Shown in pieces: positions 32,852-40,602 of a DNA stretch of 64,000 nt. The first letter of the stretch is position 1, and every line of letters starts with the position of its first letter. The DNA comes from Ruminococcus gauvreauii. Its GTDB lineage: Bacteria > Bacillota > Clostridia > Lachnospirales > Lachnospiraceae. The notes beneath the pieces are model-generated. The model worked only from the letters and a program-made list of their open reading frames with translations. It was not told where the DNA came from and made no database searches. The DNA lies in the NCBI RefSeq assembly GCF_025151995.1, contig NZ_CP102290.1:2170001-2234000 (forward strand), read 5' to 3'. A program made the translations under genes and the position numbers.

Positions 32852-33184
32852 ATGAAGGATAGGATTGCATACTGCGGATTGGATTGTGAAAAGTGTGACG
32901 CATATCTTGCAACAATCAATGACGACCAGGCGTTGCGTGAGAAAACTGCAAAACGATGGGTCGAGTTAAATAATGCTCCCATTTTACCTGAACATATCAA
33001 CTGTGAGGGATGTCGGGTTGATGGAATTAAAACTGTATTCTGCGATAGTCTTTGCGGAATTCGCCAGTGCGCATTGAAAAAAGGTGTGACGACATGCGGT
33101 GACTGTTCAGACATGGAAAAATGTCAGACTGTTGGGGAGATTATCTTAAATTGTCCCGAAGCTTTGGATAATCTGAAAGGGTAA
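32852..33184 (+). CDS. DUF3795-domain protein
   Basis: A 110-residue cysteine-rich protein (YCGLDCEKCDAYLATINDDQ, INCEGCRVDG, CDSLCGIRQCALKKGVTTCG, CSDMEKC). The spaced cysteine pairs suggest zinc or iron-sulfur binding. DUF3795 proteins are common in Clostridia and their function is not known. AGGAGGTACATATCT precedes the ATG. This is an intact relative of the broken copies at 26781 and 31850. Confidence 0.8.
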   Translation: MKDRIAYCGLDCEKCDAYLATINDDQALREKTAKRWVELNNAPILPEHINCEGCRVDGIKTVFCDSLCGIRQCALKKGVTTCGDCSDMEKCQTVGEIILNCPEALDNLKG

Positions 33185-33227
33185 ACAAGATACTCTGACA
33201 ACTTTCATTTTATTGAGGATAACACAA

Positions 33228-33701
33228 ATGGATTTAACTTTTAGAAATGCAGAACGGAAAGATACTTTGTTGATCCTGCAATTTATCAAAGAACTTGCAG
33301 ATTACGAAAAAATGCAGAACGAAGTAGTGGCTGACGAGGCCACGCTTGAAACATGGATTTTCGATAAACAAAAAGCAGAAGTCATTTTGGCTCTTTAAGA
33401 CGGAAAAGAGGTTGGATTTGCGCTGTTTTTCCACAACTTTTCTACGTTCTTAGGACGAGCCGGTATTTATCTGGAGGATCTGTATGTCAAACCGGAATGC
33501 CGCGGGAAAGGTTACGGAAAAGCTCTTTTGAAAAAATTGGCATCTATCGCTGTGGAACGTGGCTGCGGACGGCTTGAATGGTGGTGTCTTGACTGGAACA
33601 AACCCAGCATTGACTTTTATCTGTCACTTGGAGCAGAGGCCATGTCTGATTGGACTGTCTATCGCATTGCAGGTGATACATTAACACAGCTTGCTGAGTG
33701 A
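33228..33701 (+). pseudogene. GNAT acetyltransferase with nonsense codon
   Basis: The gene encodes LTFRNAERKDTLLILQFIKE at its start and then, in the same frame, VGFALFFHNFSTFLGRAGIY, EDLYVKPECRGKGYGKALLK and WWCLDWNKPSIDFYLSLGA, a diamine-type N-acetyltransferase. A TAA at 33396-33398 interrupts the frame (LAL-stop-DGKE) where relatives have glutamate. Everything else appears intact, so the mutation looks recent. Confidence 0.8.
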
Positions 33702-33759
33702 CGCCACTTCTTGTTTTAGTTAACAAAAAACAAATTCGGGCTTAAAAAGAGGAAAATTT

Positions 33760-33885
33760 ATGTTTGAGGACGGTCGAAGCAAAAAAGTTATTTTTATAGC
33801 GCATTGTATATTAAATCAAAATTCTATATCTGATGGAACAGCCGTTTTTCCAGCAGCTTTTAAGAATGTAATAAAAATTCTATTC
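33760..33885 (+). pseudogene. TudS-like desulfidase gene, truncated by IS66 remnant
   Basis: About 41 codons (KKVIFIAHCILNQNSISDGT, VFPAAFKNVIKIL) match the start of a TudS/DUF523-related family whose first cysteine (AHC) binds an iron-sulfur cluster. The gene is cut at about 33885 by sequence of an IS66-family transposase on the opposite strand. The remainder of the gene is not found in the window. Confidence 0.6.
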
Positions 33886-34735
33886 CCTTTGGAAAGGCGG
33901 CCAGAAGTTTGGATCTCTTTTGCCCACGCGAAGAAAGCCTCCACCAGCGGTTTGAGGTTGATCTGACGCTGTTTTCTGCGCTCATCCGGTTTCAGATCAG
34001 CCAGCTGGTTATCCAGATGGCTGATCGCGCTGATCCGCTTGACTGCTTCACAGGCGGCCGTGGCTTTGGCTGCTGGATTCTCCTTTTTCAGCAGTGCCTT
34101 CAGAGCATCGGCCAAATATCTTCTCGCATGGGTCCAGCACCCGGCGAAAACAATCGACTCCGTTTCCCGGTCCAGCTTCCGGTAAGCGGAAAACCGTCAC
34201 AGACAACGATGCCTTTGAAGCCTTTTAGGAATTCCCGCGGATGGTCCGCTTTCCGGGTCTTCTGGTATTCATACAGGATGATGGGGGTATCCCCATACCC
34301 CTTTCCAGTCCGGTAAACCCACATGTAACTTTACTGTTTTCCGGACGCCCATCCTTCGATACCCTGACCGGGGTTTCATCTGCCTGAAGCACATGGAAAC
34401 GGTACATCCTGTTATGAAGGTAATCGTAAAGCGGCCCCAGATACCGGTCCGCACACTGGATCATCCAGTTCGCCATCACCTGCCGGGAGATGTGGATGTT
34501 ATTTCTCAGAAATTCCTGGCTGATCCGGTATAAGGGAAGGCCGTTTACGTACTTGGCATTCATAATGCTTGCAGCAAGAGAAGGGGTCAGGATACTGTTA
34601 CGGAGCAGTTCCTTTGGCCGGTCCGCTTTGACGATCGTCTGATTGTCCCTGCCGGCATACACGGCCACATGGTGTTCTTTGACCGTGAAGACTGCCGGCT
34701 TTACCCTTTCGGAGCTCATTGAACGTTTGATTGAA
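33886..34735 (-). mobile_element. IS66-family transposase remnant
   Basis: On the minus strand three frames join into part of an IS66 TnpC transposase: HHVAVYAGRDNQTIVKADRP, SIMNAKYVNGLPLYRISQEF, VLQADETPVRVSKDGRPENS (with a catalytic aspartate), then after a shift VYRTGKGYGDTPIILYEYQK and FLKGFKGIVVCDGF, and after another shift KATAACEAVKRISAISHLD and QINLKPLVEAFFAWAKEIQ. Both ends of the element and the tnpA/tnpB genes are missing. No terminal inverted repeats were found. It is a dead fragment that split the TudS-like gene. Confidence 0.85.
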
Positions 34736-34755
34736 CTGGCACTCAGGAGGAAAAC

Positions 34756-35366
34756 ATGATGAAACAGAATTTTATTTTTTTAGACGAAATGCTGCCCGAC
34801 ATTCGTTGGGATGCCAAATATGCCACATGGGATAATTTCACAGGCAAACCGGTGGACGGATATGAGGTAAACCGTATTGCAGGAACCAAAGAGCTGGGAA
34901 CTGCTTTACGCAGAGCTCAAAACTTGCCATGAAGCAGGGATATGAGCTGCTCTTATGGGATGGTTATCGCCCTCAGCGTGCCGTGGATTGTTTTCTGCAT
35001 TGGGCATCACTACCGGAGAATAATCTGACGAAAAACCGGTATTACCCCAATATAAAGCGGAATGAAATGGTGACTAAGGGATATGTGGACTCACAGTCCA
35101 GCCATAGCCGGGGAGGTGTGGTTGATCTCACGATTTTTTATTTAGGTACCGGTATGCTTGTTCCTATGGGCGGAGATTTTGACTTTATGGATGAACGGTC
35201 CCATCACGCTGCAAGCGGACTGACGGAGGAAGAGTCAAGAAACCGGGATCTACTAAGGTATATCATGGAAAGCAGCGGATTTGAAGCCTATTGCAGCGAG
35301 TGGTGGCATTATGTTCTGGCAGATGAACCGTACCCAAATACATATTTCAATTTTTGCATTGCATAA
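34756..35366 (+). pseudogene. VanX-like D-Ala-D-Ala dipeptidase, frameshifted
   Basis: The coding sequence matches VanX-type zinc dipeptidases: FIFLDEMLPDIRWDAKYATW and NFTGKPVDGYEVNRIAG, then after a one-base loss near 34925 AMKQGYELLLWDGYRPQRAV, SSHSRGGVVDLT (zinc His and Asp), MDERSHHAA and EWWHYVLADEPYPNTYF (catalytic Glu and zinc His). All zinc ligands remain, but the frameshift splits the protein. AGGAGG precedes the start at 34756. No vanH or ligase gene is nearby, so it was probably a stand-alone peptidoglycan-recycling dipeptidase. Confidence 0.85.
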
Positions 35367-35748
35367 GGGGAGTGTTAAAGAAATAGAAATAACGGAATGA
35401 ATGGATTTTCCGACAAAGCACAGTATGCCGGTCTGCGGTTAACATGGAGGTATCTTTACTGGAATATTCAAAAATTTCTTAAACACTTGTATTACATTTT
35501 TGATAAAAAATTCACAAAAAATAGAATGATAGCAGGACAAATCAGGAAAGAAAACAGAATCCTCCCTGGTACAATTTACTCAGCAAAAGCGGATGAGATC
35601 TGCCGCATAGTCAGGTAAATTGTAAGGGAGGAGGGGCTGTGCATATATAGAAGATAGAAAATCTCCTTACATCGTTGTCCGTGGTTCGGTATAAGTCGTA
35701 CAATAGAATATTGTTTGGCGGTCTGTTCAAAAGCGTAAACAACAAATA
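35367..35748. other. Gap without a convincing gene
   Basis: About 380 bases lie between the VanX-like remnant and a terminator. A 73-codon frame at 35397-35618 has no ribosome site, biased composition and no similarity that I recognise; it is probably not real. Other frames are shorter. Confidence 0.3.
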
Positions 35749-35790
35749 CACCGATGCCTGGTTTTATATTGAGTATCGGTGCTTTTATTT
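35749..35790 (+). terminator. Hairpin terminator
   Basis: CACCGAT pairs with ATCGGTG and is followed by CTTTTATTTTATT. The loop is long (19 bases), so the element is moderate. It overlaps the end of the minus-strand XRE gene and would stop plus-strand transcription into it. Confidence 0.5.
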
Positions 35791-36392
35791 TATTGCTGTT
35801 CAGGATGAAAAGCGAGCCATTTAGCTTCATAAGTATCTAAATAAAACCGGTTTCCATACTCATTTTGAACGTAATATTTTTTTACCTGATACCAACCGTG
35901 TAATTCAGTCCGCAAATCTGAGTCTGGGGAAATGGGTTCCAGCCATATCTGAGTAAATTGCCGGATCTCAGATAAGACAAGAGGCTTTCCGGATGGCAGA
36001 CTCGGTTCGGAAAACAGCTGCGGCAGCGTAAACAGCTTTTGGGCATCAGAGAACGGAATGGTTTGCCCGTTTGAGAGCATCAGAGTATGATTGATGGTGT
36101 TGACCAGCATCCAACCATGCTTCGCGGACCAAACCGGTTTTCCGTTAAAAATTGGAAGCGACTCTGAAGGAACTGGTACGGATTGAACTGATATTCCCTG
36201 CTCCGACCGTCCAAGAAGAAAATCGGTTGTTACGCCGTAGAGATCGGACATTTTCTCAAATCCTTCAACAGAAGGGGATTTGCGTTCTCCCTCCCATGCA
36301 CTTAGAGTTGGTTGGGAGATGCCGAGTTTTTCGGCAGCCTTAATTACTTTCAAATTATTAATTTGCCTTGCTTTCTTAAAATATCTCGGCAT
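35790..36392 (-). CDS. XRE-family regulator with C-terminal domain
   Basis: A 200-residue protein with an N-terminal helix-turn-helix (KKARQINNLKVIKAAEKLGI, SQPTLSAWEGERKSPSVEGF, MSDLYGVTTDFLLGR) and a C-terminal part of about 130 residues that is rich in aromatic residues and beta strands (WLEPISPDSDLRTELHGWYQ, YLDTYEAKWLAF). The C-terminal part may sense a ligand. It lies 110 bases downstream of the nucleotidyltransferase gene on the same strand, so it may be a third gene of that transcript, though it has a ribosome site of its own. Confidence 0.8.
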   Translation of the reverse strand: MPRYFKKARQINNLKVIKAAEKLGISQPTLSAWEGERKSPSVEGFEKMSDLYGVTTDFLLGRSEQGISVQSVPVPSESLPIFNGKPVWSAKHGWMLVNTINHTLMLSNGQTIPFSDAQKLFTLPQLFSEPSLPSGKPLVLSEIRQFTQIWLEPISPDSDLRTELHGWYQVKKYYVQNEYGNRFYLDTYEAKWLAFHPEQQ

Positions 36393-36502
36393 TTGCCCAC
36401 CACCTTTATCTTAACAATCATCTGTTATTCAAGAGTCCAGAATCTTCTTGCTGCGAACGTTTTCTCCTCCAGCTTTTTGATTCGTGAAAATACTGTTGAA
36501 TG

Positions 36503-37258
36503 TCAGTCTACTATGTACATATTATTGTAGATATCGAGAATCGAATCTTTGGAACGGGAAATACCGATATCTGTTAGCCTAATATCAGTTTCACGTATCT
36601 GGGCAATAAAGTTTTGGATGTCCTCCCCAACGGAGGATGGTACTGAAATCCTCAGGTCTTCCCGAATTAACGGAAAAAGGCGAAATACATCCAGACGATG
36701 CTTCCGAATGTCACGGGAATTCACATGGAATCCCTGCGCCTTTTTGTCCTTGAGATTAAGCCAAGCTTTCATTTTCAAGGGAATGATGTGCTCGGCATCT
36801 AAGATGGATATCCCATCCGTGACGGTTCGGCCATCTAAAAGAAAATGATAGTAGTCGTCATTAAGAAGAATTGCGGACAGACTGGATACCTCATCATCAA
36901 TATGCAGGGGCATGAGATGGGTATCAGCCTGAAGCTCCACATGATTCTGCGGTCTGGAGAAAAGCTCTATCATCTTAGGGTAAGAGGGATTGGCCGGGTC
37001 AATGAAGCGATAGAATTCAGGCTGTCCTGTGCTTCGCTGTCTGGCATGATAGCCTCCGGCTTCTATGAAATCCCAAAATGCTTTTGCAAATTCTGTTGTC
37101 AGTGCCTCCACGATAATTACCATGTCGATATCAACGGTCTGGCGGAAGTCAAGACCGGCATCTGACATAAGCAGATCGCAGGCAAATCCTCCAATAACCG
37201 TATACTGGTCTTTATAATTGTCGAAATGTTCTCTGAAAATATCTATTCCGTTTACCAT
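36503..37258 (-). CDS. Nucleotidyltransferase-fold protein, likely toxin
   Basis: A 251-residue protein with an N-terminal nucleotidyltransferase fold: YTVIGGFACDLLMSDAGLDF followed by QTVDIDMVIIVE, giving the GG and D-x-D signature of the DNA polymerase beta superfamily. The rest resembles AbiEii/AbiGii relatives (DAEHIIPLKMKAWLNLKDKK). It starts 15 bases after the preceding winged-helix gene, the order expected of an antitoxin-toxin pair. It is distinct in sequence from the toxin at 9746. The toxin role is inferred from the fold and gene order. Confidence 0.7.
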   Translation of the reverse strand: MVNGIDIFREHFDNYKDQYTVIGGFACDLLMSDAGLDFRQTVDIDMVIIVEALTTEFAKAFWDFIEAGGYHARQRSTGQPEFYRFIDPANPSYPKMIELFSRPQNHVELQADTHLMPLHIDDEVSSLSAILLNDDYYHFLLDGRTVTDGISILDAEHIIPLKMKAWLNLKDKKAQGFHVNSRDIRKHRLDVFRLFPLIREDLRISVPSSVGEDIQNFIAQIRETDIRLTDIGISRSKDSILDIYNNMYIVD

Positions 37259-37273
37259 GTGTATTTCTCCTTA

Positions 37274-38254
37274 TTATTCCTCATGCTTGATTGGAAGTTC
37301 GTGTTTTTCTCTTATATCGTCCAGACCCATTTGAATCCGTTCATTTGGATTATCTTCTAAACTTAACAGCAATGAGATATCATCAACCCGCCCGTTATTT
37401 GCCAACAAAATCGGATCATAGCGCCATACTTCAAGAATGTGCCCTCCAAAATCCCGGAAATCCCGCTCAGAAATAATTTCTGCAGCCGGGATTTGTGTGC
37501 CGGCTTTTTTTGAGATGGCAGTTGCCCCATCCTGTTCGTTTGCCCCAACCATTGAAATATCCGCCAAAGCAAGGATACCGCTTTTGGGCAATGCTGAATC
37601 ATGGAAGGGGGGGCTGACATATATAAGCCGTTCTACCGGTGATTTTAAGCGGGGATAACCTTTCTTTAAAAATTCAGGCTTTTGAAAGGATGGAGAAATC
37701 CATTTGTTTGTTCCCTCGGTCTTGTAAGTAATAAGGCCGGATACGGTAAGGTCATCAATTGCTCTGGTGCAGGTAGCTTTGGAGAGCAGAAGATCTCTGG
37801 ATATTTGCGTCAAATTGACGGTATCAGTAGTCTGCAAATAATACAGATACAGGAACACGAGCTGGGTTCCGGGCGCCATTTTGTCAGGAACAGTTGTTTC
37901 CGCTTTAAATTTTTCCCAAAAGGAACAGCCCCAGAATGGGAGATAAACCTGTTGGGATGGTGAAATAAATGGTATATTGCTTTCAATCAGGTTACGCCGC
38001 TGCTTGGATGTTATGTTTTCAAGACACAGCGCACAGGGGAATTCGCATATCTCCTGAAATTTAATTAACTGCTTTTTTAATGTTGGAAGTCTCCAGGAAG
38101 AATCAATAGGAGACAGCAGTATACACTTGCTTTTATTCCAGGACAGGCTTTGAATTTTATATCCGTCACGAATATAAAAAGGCGTTTTGGCCGGACAATC
38201 AAATTCTGCAACTTTTATATTGTCCCCAAATATCGTTTCCAAAAAATCAAACAT
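37274..38254 (-). CDS. Winged-helix protein, likely AbiE-type antitoxin
   Basis: A 326-residue protein. The middle carries a MarR-like winged helix (MAPGTQLVFLYLYYLQTTDT, VNLTQISRDLLLSKATCTRA, IDDLTVSGLITYKTEGTNKW). The N-terminal 140 residues include an endonuclease-like or sensor part with LCLENITSKQRRNLIESNIP, and the C-terminal part (RLIYVSPPFHDSALPKSGIL, RDFGGHILEVWRYDPILLAN) matches proteins found upstream of nucleotidyltransferase toxins. It is transcribed from a near-consensus promoter set among GTTTCA repeats and is probably an autoregulator. Confidence 0.7.
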   Translation of the reverse strand: MFDFLETIFGDNIKVAEFDCPAKTPFYIRDGYKIQSLSWNKSKCILLSPIDSSWRLPTLKKQLIKFQEICEFPCALCLENITSKQRRNLIESNIPFISPSQQVYLPFWGCSFWEKFKAETTVPDKMAPGTQLVFLYLYYLQTTDTVNLTQISRDLLLSKATCTRAIDDLTVSGLITYKTEGTNKWISPSFQKPEFLKKGYPRLKSPVERLIYVSPPFHDSALPKSGILALADISMVGANEQDGATAISKKAGTQIPAAEIISERDFRDFGGHILEVWRYDPILLANNGRVDDISLLLSLEDNPNERIQMGLDDIREKHELPIKHEE

Positions 38255-38301
38255 ATTTTTCTCCCTTTCAAGACTCTACAAATTTGTTTCATCGAAAAGG
38301 C

Positions 38302-38347
38302 ATTGTACCATATGTAATGAAACTTGTCAAATACAAGTGAAACAATA
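38302..38347 (-). promoter_or_regulatory. Promoter of HTH/nucleotidyltransferase pair with GTTTCA repeats
   Basis: On the minus strand TTGACA (38325-38330), a 17-bp spacer and TACAAT (38302-38307) form a strong promoter. Copies of the hexamer GTTTCA or its complement lie at 38285-38292, 38317-38323 and 38339-38344, including an inverted pair TTGTTTCAT/ATGAAAC. These may be the operator for the winged-helix protein. Confidence 0.75.
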
Positions 38348-38450
38348 TGGAGCTTTTAAGAGTCTTTAATTATAAATTTTATATCTATTTTTAATTATTC
38401 GCATAAACACTATACTTTCAAGCACTTTGAAATATAGGAAAATACTCATT

Positions 38451-38472
38451 TTACCACGTATTTACCACGATT
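38451..38472. repeat. TTACCACG direct repeats
   Basis: TTACCACG occurs at 38451-38458 and 38462-38469, 11 bases apart, each followed by TATT or ATTG. The pattern recalls arm-type integrase sites at element ends and may mark a lost element boundary. Confidence 0.35.
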
Positions 38473-38505
38473 GAATGAGCCTTGATATGACACTGAAATC
38501 AATAT

Positions 38506-38545
38506 GGGAGATAGCACAAACATCTGTGTATCTCCCGTTTTTTAT
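38506..38545 (+). terminator. Rho-independent terminator
   Basis: GGGAGATAGCACA pairs with TGTGTATCTCCC (one bulge) and is followed by GTTTTTTATT. No plus-strand gene precedes it within 3 kb, so it is probably a relic of a removed gene. Confidence 0.75.
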
Positions 38546-38558
38546 TCGTGTAATATGA

Positions 38559-38786
38559 TTACTTTACTCTGATTTCAAATTTCAAGATTGCTTTCTTATA
38601 AATTTGACCTTTTAATTCTTCATCAACCTGCATAGTGATTTTACCACTTTCAGAGTGGTAAAAAGTACGCAAAGTACGCAAGCATAATTTACAGATATAA
38701 GCGTCATAGAATTTCAAAATTTCCTTTATTGCGGATTCAATTTCAAGAGCAAACTTTGACAGATTAAAGTCTTTTCCAAACAACAT
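38559..38786 (-). CDS. Small open frame of uncertain reality
   Basis: A 75-codon frame encoding a lysine-rich peptide (ALEIESAIKEILKFYDAYIC, then LRTLRTFYHSESGKITMQVD). It has a plausible coding look but no ribosome site and no recognised family. It may be the tail of a lost gene. The cysteine pair CKLC is the only motif. Confidence 0.3.
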   Translation of the reverse strand: MLFGKDFNLSKFALEIESAIKEILKFYDAYICKLCLRTLRTFYHSESGKITMQVDEELKGQIYKKAILKFEIRVK

Positions 38787-38801
38787 GTAATTAACATGGC
38801 A

Positions 38802-39093
38802 TTAAAACATATTATTTACAGCAAGAAGCATAAATAAGAAGGCAACTACTAATACAGTACATACCATTGCTATTCGATTTAATATCTTATGTGTTTTATC
38901 CTTTAGAACAATAGATAATACATTTTCCATTTGCAATAACTGAACCACCAAAAGGAATTAAGTTTATTTGTCTTATGTGGTCTAACGCAGAAAATGAAAA
39001 TTGTAGCTTAAATAAAATAATCCATGATAAAATCAATAAATAAACAATGAGCAATGCGACTGTAATTTTTTTCTCATTCTTCATAATACACAC
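38802..39093 (-). pseudogene. VanZ-family gene with internal deletion
   Basis: The 5' part encodes a VanZ-like start (VALLIVYLLILSWIILFKLQ, then LDHIRQINLIPFGGSVIANG) with the first membrane helix and the family's RxINLIPF block. The reading is broken at about 38905. The final 30 codons to 38802 (KHKILNRIAMVCTVLVVAFL, FMLLAVNNMF) match the last helix of the family. The middle helices are deleted. VanZ proteins confer low-level teicoplanin or lipopeptide resistance. Confidence 0.7.
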
Positions 39094-39149
39094 CTACTTT
39101 CAAAAAAAATACTATAATATATTCTTGAAGATTTAAAGAAATACTGAAA

Positions 39150-39656
39150 ACACAATCTGGATGTACAGTCATGATGTAACAATGTATCTGCATTGGTGCC
39201 GGGACAGTTTTGGAGAAGTATCACAGCTTTTCTTCCCTGAAGAGCCTAATGCGACGGAGTGAATGCGTCGATTTCAAGCTGGCTCAGGTTGATCTGACAG
39301 CAAAGGAGATCCGGATTGTCGGCAAGGGAGACAAGCACCGCCTGGCCTATATCAATGACAAAATTGTTTACGCGATTCGGGAGTACCTAAAGGTGCGTAA
39401 TTCGGATAGCCCATATCTGTTCGTCAGCCGCCAGAGTGAGAAGCTGAATCCTTCCCGTATCAACCAGATATTTAACCGATACTCGGATGTCATTACACCG
39501 AAGACGCTACGGCATTATCTCTGCTCCAATGCTCTGTAGAACGGATATTCCATTCACGAAGTCGCCAATCAGGCAGGGCACAGCAATGTGCAAACCACAC
39601 TCATTTTTAGTAACCCGACGGCAAAAGAAATGAAAGACAAAGCCAATCGACTGTGA
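39150..39656 (+). pseudogene. Second tyrosine recombinase, degraded
   Basis: The frame from 39255 encodes the end of a XerC/D-like recombinase: LTAKEIRIVGKGDKHRLAYI, YLFVSRQSEKLNPSRINQIF, ITPKTLRHYLCSNAL with the catalytic Arg, then a stop codon at 39537, and after it NGYSIHEVANQAGHSNVQTT and LIFSNPTAKEMKDKANRL. The nucleophile position reads Phe (LIF) where relatives have Tyr. The N-terminal half is absent. It is unrelated in detail to the integrase at 22333 and points to another lost element. Confidence 0.75.
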
Positions 39657-39665
39657 GGTAAGAAC

Positions 39666-40150
39666 ATGAAGATAAAAAGGAATATTTGTACTATACTGAT
39701 TTGGACCATTATGTGGAACAGCCTGAAGAACCTAAAGAGCCTAAAGAACCTAAAGAACCTTCCCCATCTCCCACAGATGAAACTGAATCTGGAGGACGGG
39801 AATGGCCGGTTGTAGATTTTGCTTCCCGCCAGGAAATCAATCCGGATATCGTAGGGTGGATTTATATTGAAGGAACAGAAATCAATTACCCGGTTGTGCA
39901 GGGCAGGGATAACCAGTATTATCTAAAGCATTTATACAGCGGAGAGTGGAACGGACCCGGCTGCATATTTCTGGACAGCAGAAACAGATTGGATTTCTTA
40001 GATCGACACAGTATCATCTATGGGCATCATATGAAAAATGGCACCATGTTTTCCGGGCTGACGGAGTATAAGAAGTAGGAGTATCATAATGAACATCCCA
40101 TTGCCCTGTTATTGACGCCGGATAAAAACTATGAGATAGAGGTTTTCAGC
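39666..40150 (+). pseudogene. Class B sortase gene, truncated and broken
   Basis: After a frameshifted N-terminus the frame encodes a linker of repeated E-P-K units (nine-base units around 39728-39762) and the sortase B core: DFASRQEINPDIVGWIYIEG, TEINYPVVQGRDNQYYLKHL, HSIIYGHHMKNGTMFSGLTE with the catalytic His. A stop follows at 40076, then EYHNEHPIALLLTPDKNYEI continues to 40150, where the sequence turns into integrase sequence. The part with the catalytic Cys is lost. Confidence 0.8.
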
Positions 40151-40517
40151 GGGTACAATGCGGAAGAGGTCATCAATGCCAAGCGTGAGCGAAGAGAGCC
40201 GATTATTCTTCCAGATTTCTCCTGTCATCATTTGAGGCATACCTTTTGTACAAGACTCTGCGAACATGAAACAAACATAAAAAGTAATTCAGACAATTAT
40301 GGGCCATCGGAATATCGAAACTACGATGGATGTCTATGCCGAAGCTATGAAGACAACAATTTGACAACGATTTTCTTTTTTCTTGATGTGATACGAAGCA
40401 CTGTGAAGTGATTCCTGTGGTATGCTGATCTCAGCAGTACATGAGGAAGACGGAAGAGAAGGCCTGAATCTTCTGATGGTGGATGACCGGATCCCGGCAG
40501 GTGCGAAGCTGTACTAA
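40150..40517 (+). pseudogene. Partial duplicate of integrase 3' end and metG 3' end
   Basis: Positions 40150-40345 match 23311-23507 (integrase C-terminus, with a one-base insertion that breaks the frame). Positions 40347-40408 match the arm-site region at about 23607-23668. Positions 40409-40517 match 24091-24199 (end of metG) with only a few changes. Two segments present in the first copy are deleted. The block is a decayed second copy of an element-metG junction, in direct orientation 17 kb away from the first. Confidence 0.9.
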
Positions 40518-40542
40518 TAAAATTGCATAATGAGCAAATAAG

Positions 40543-40582
40543 GCCTTGAAAGGATGGAAATCTTTTCAGGGTCTTTCATTTT
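40543..40582 (+). terminator. Terminator-like hairpin
   Basis: CCTTGAAAGGAT pairs with ATCTTTTCAGGG with one bulge, followed by TCTTTCATTTTATT. It lies between the metG remnant and the convergent YesN-like gene and may serve the plus strand. Confidence 0.5.
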
Positions 40583-40602
40583 ATTATTAATTAAATTGCA
40601 AA

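Noticed and set aside
34756..39093. A vancomycin-resistance cluster suggested by VanX-like and VanZ-like sequences
   Set aside because: Both are broken, they lie 3.5 kb apart on opposite strands, and no ligase, dehydrogenase or VanRS genes are present.
39728..39765. Nine-base tandem repeats as a CRISPR-like or minisatellite element
   Set aside because: They encode an E-P-K linker of the sortase remnant and have no spacers.
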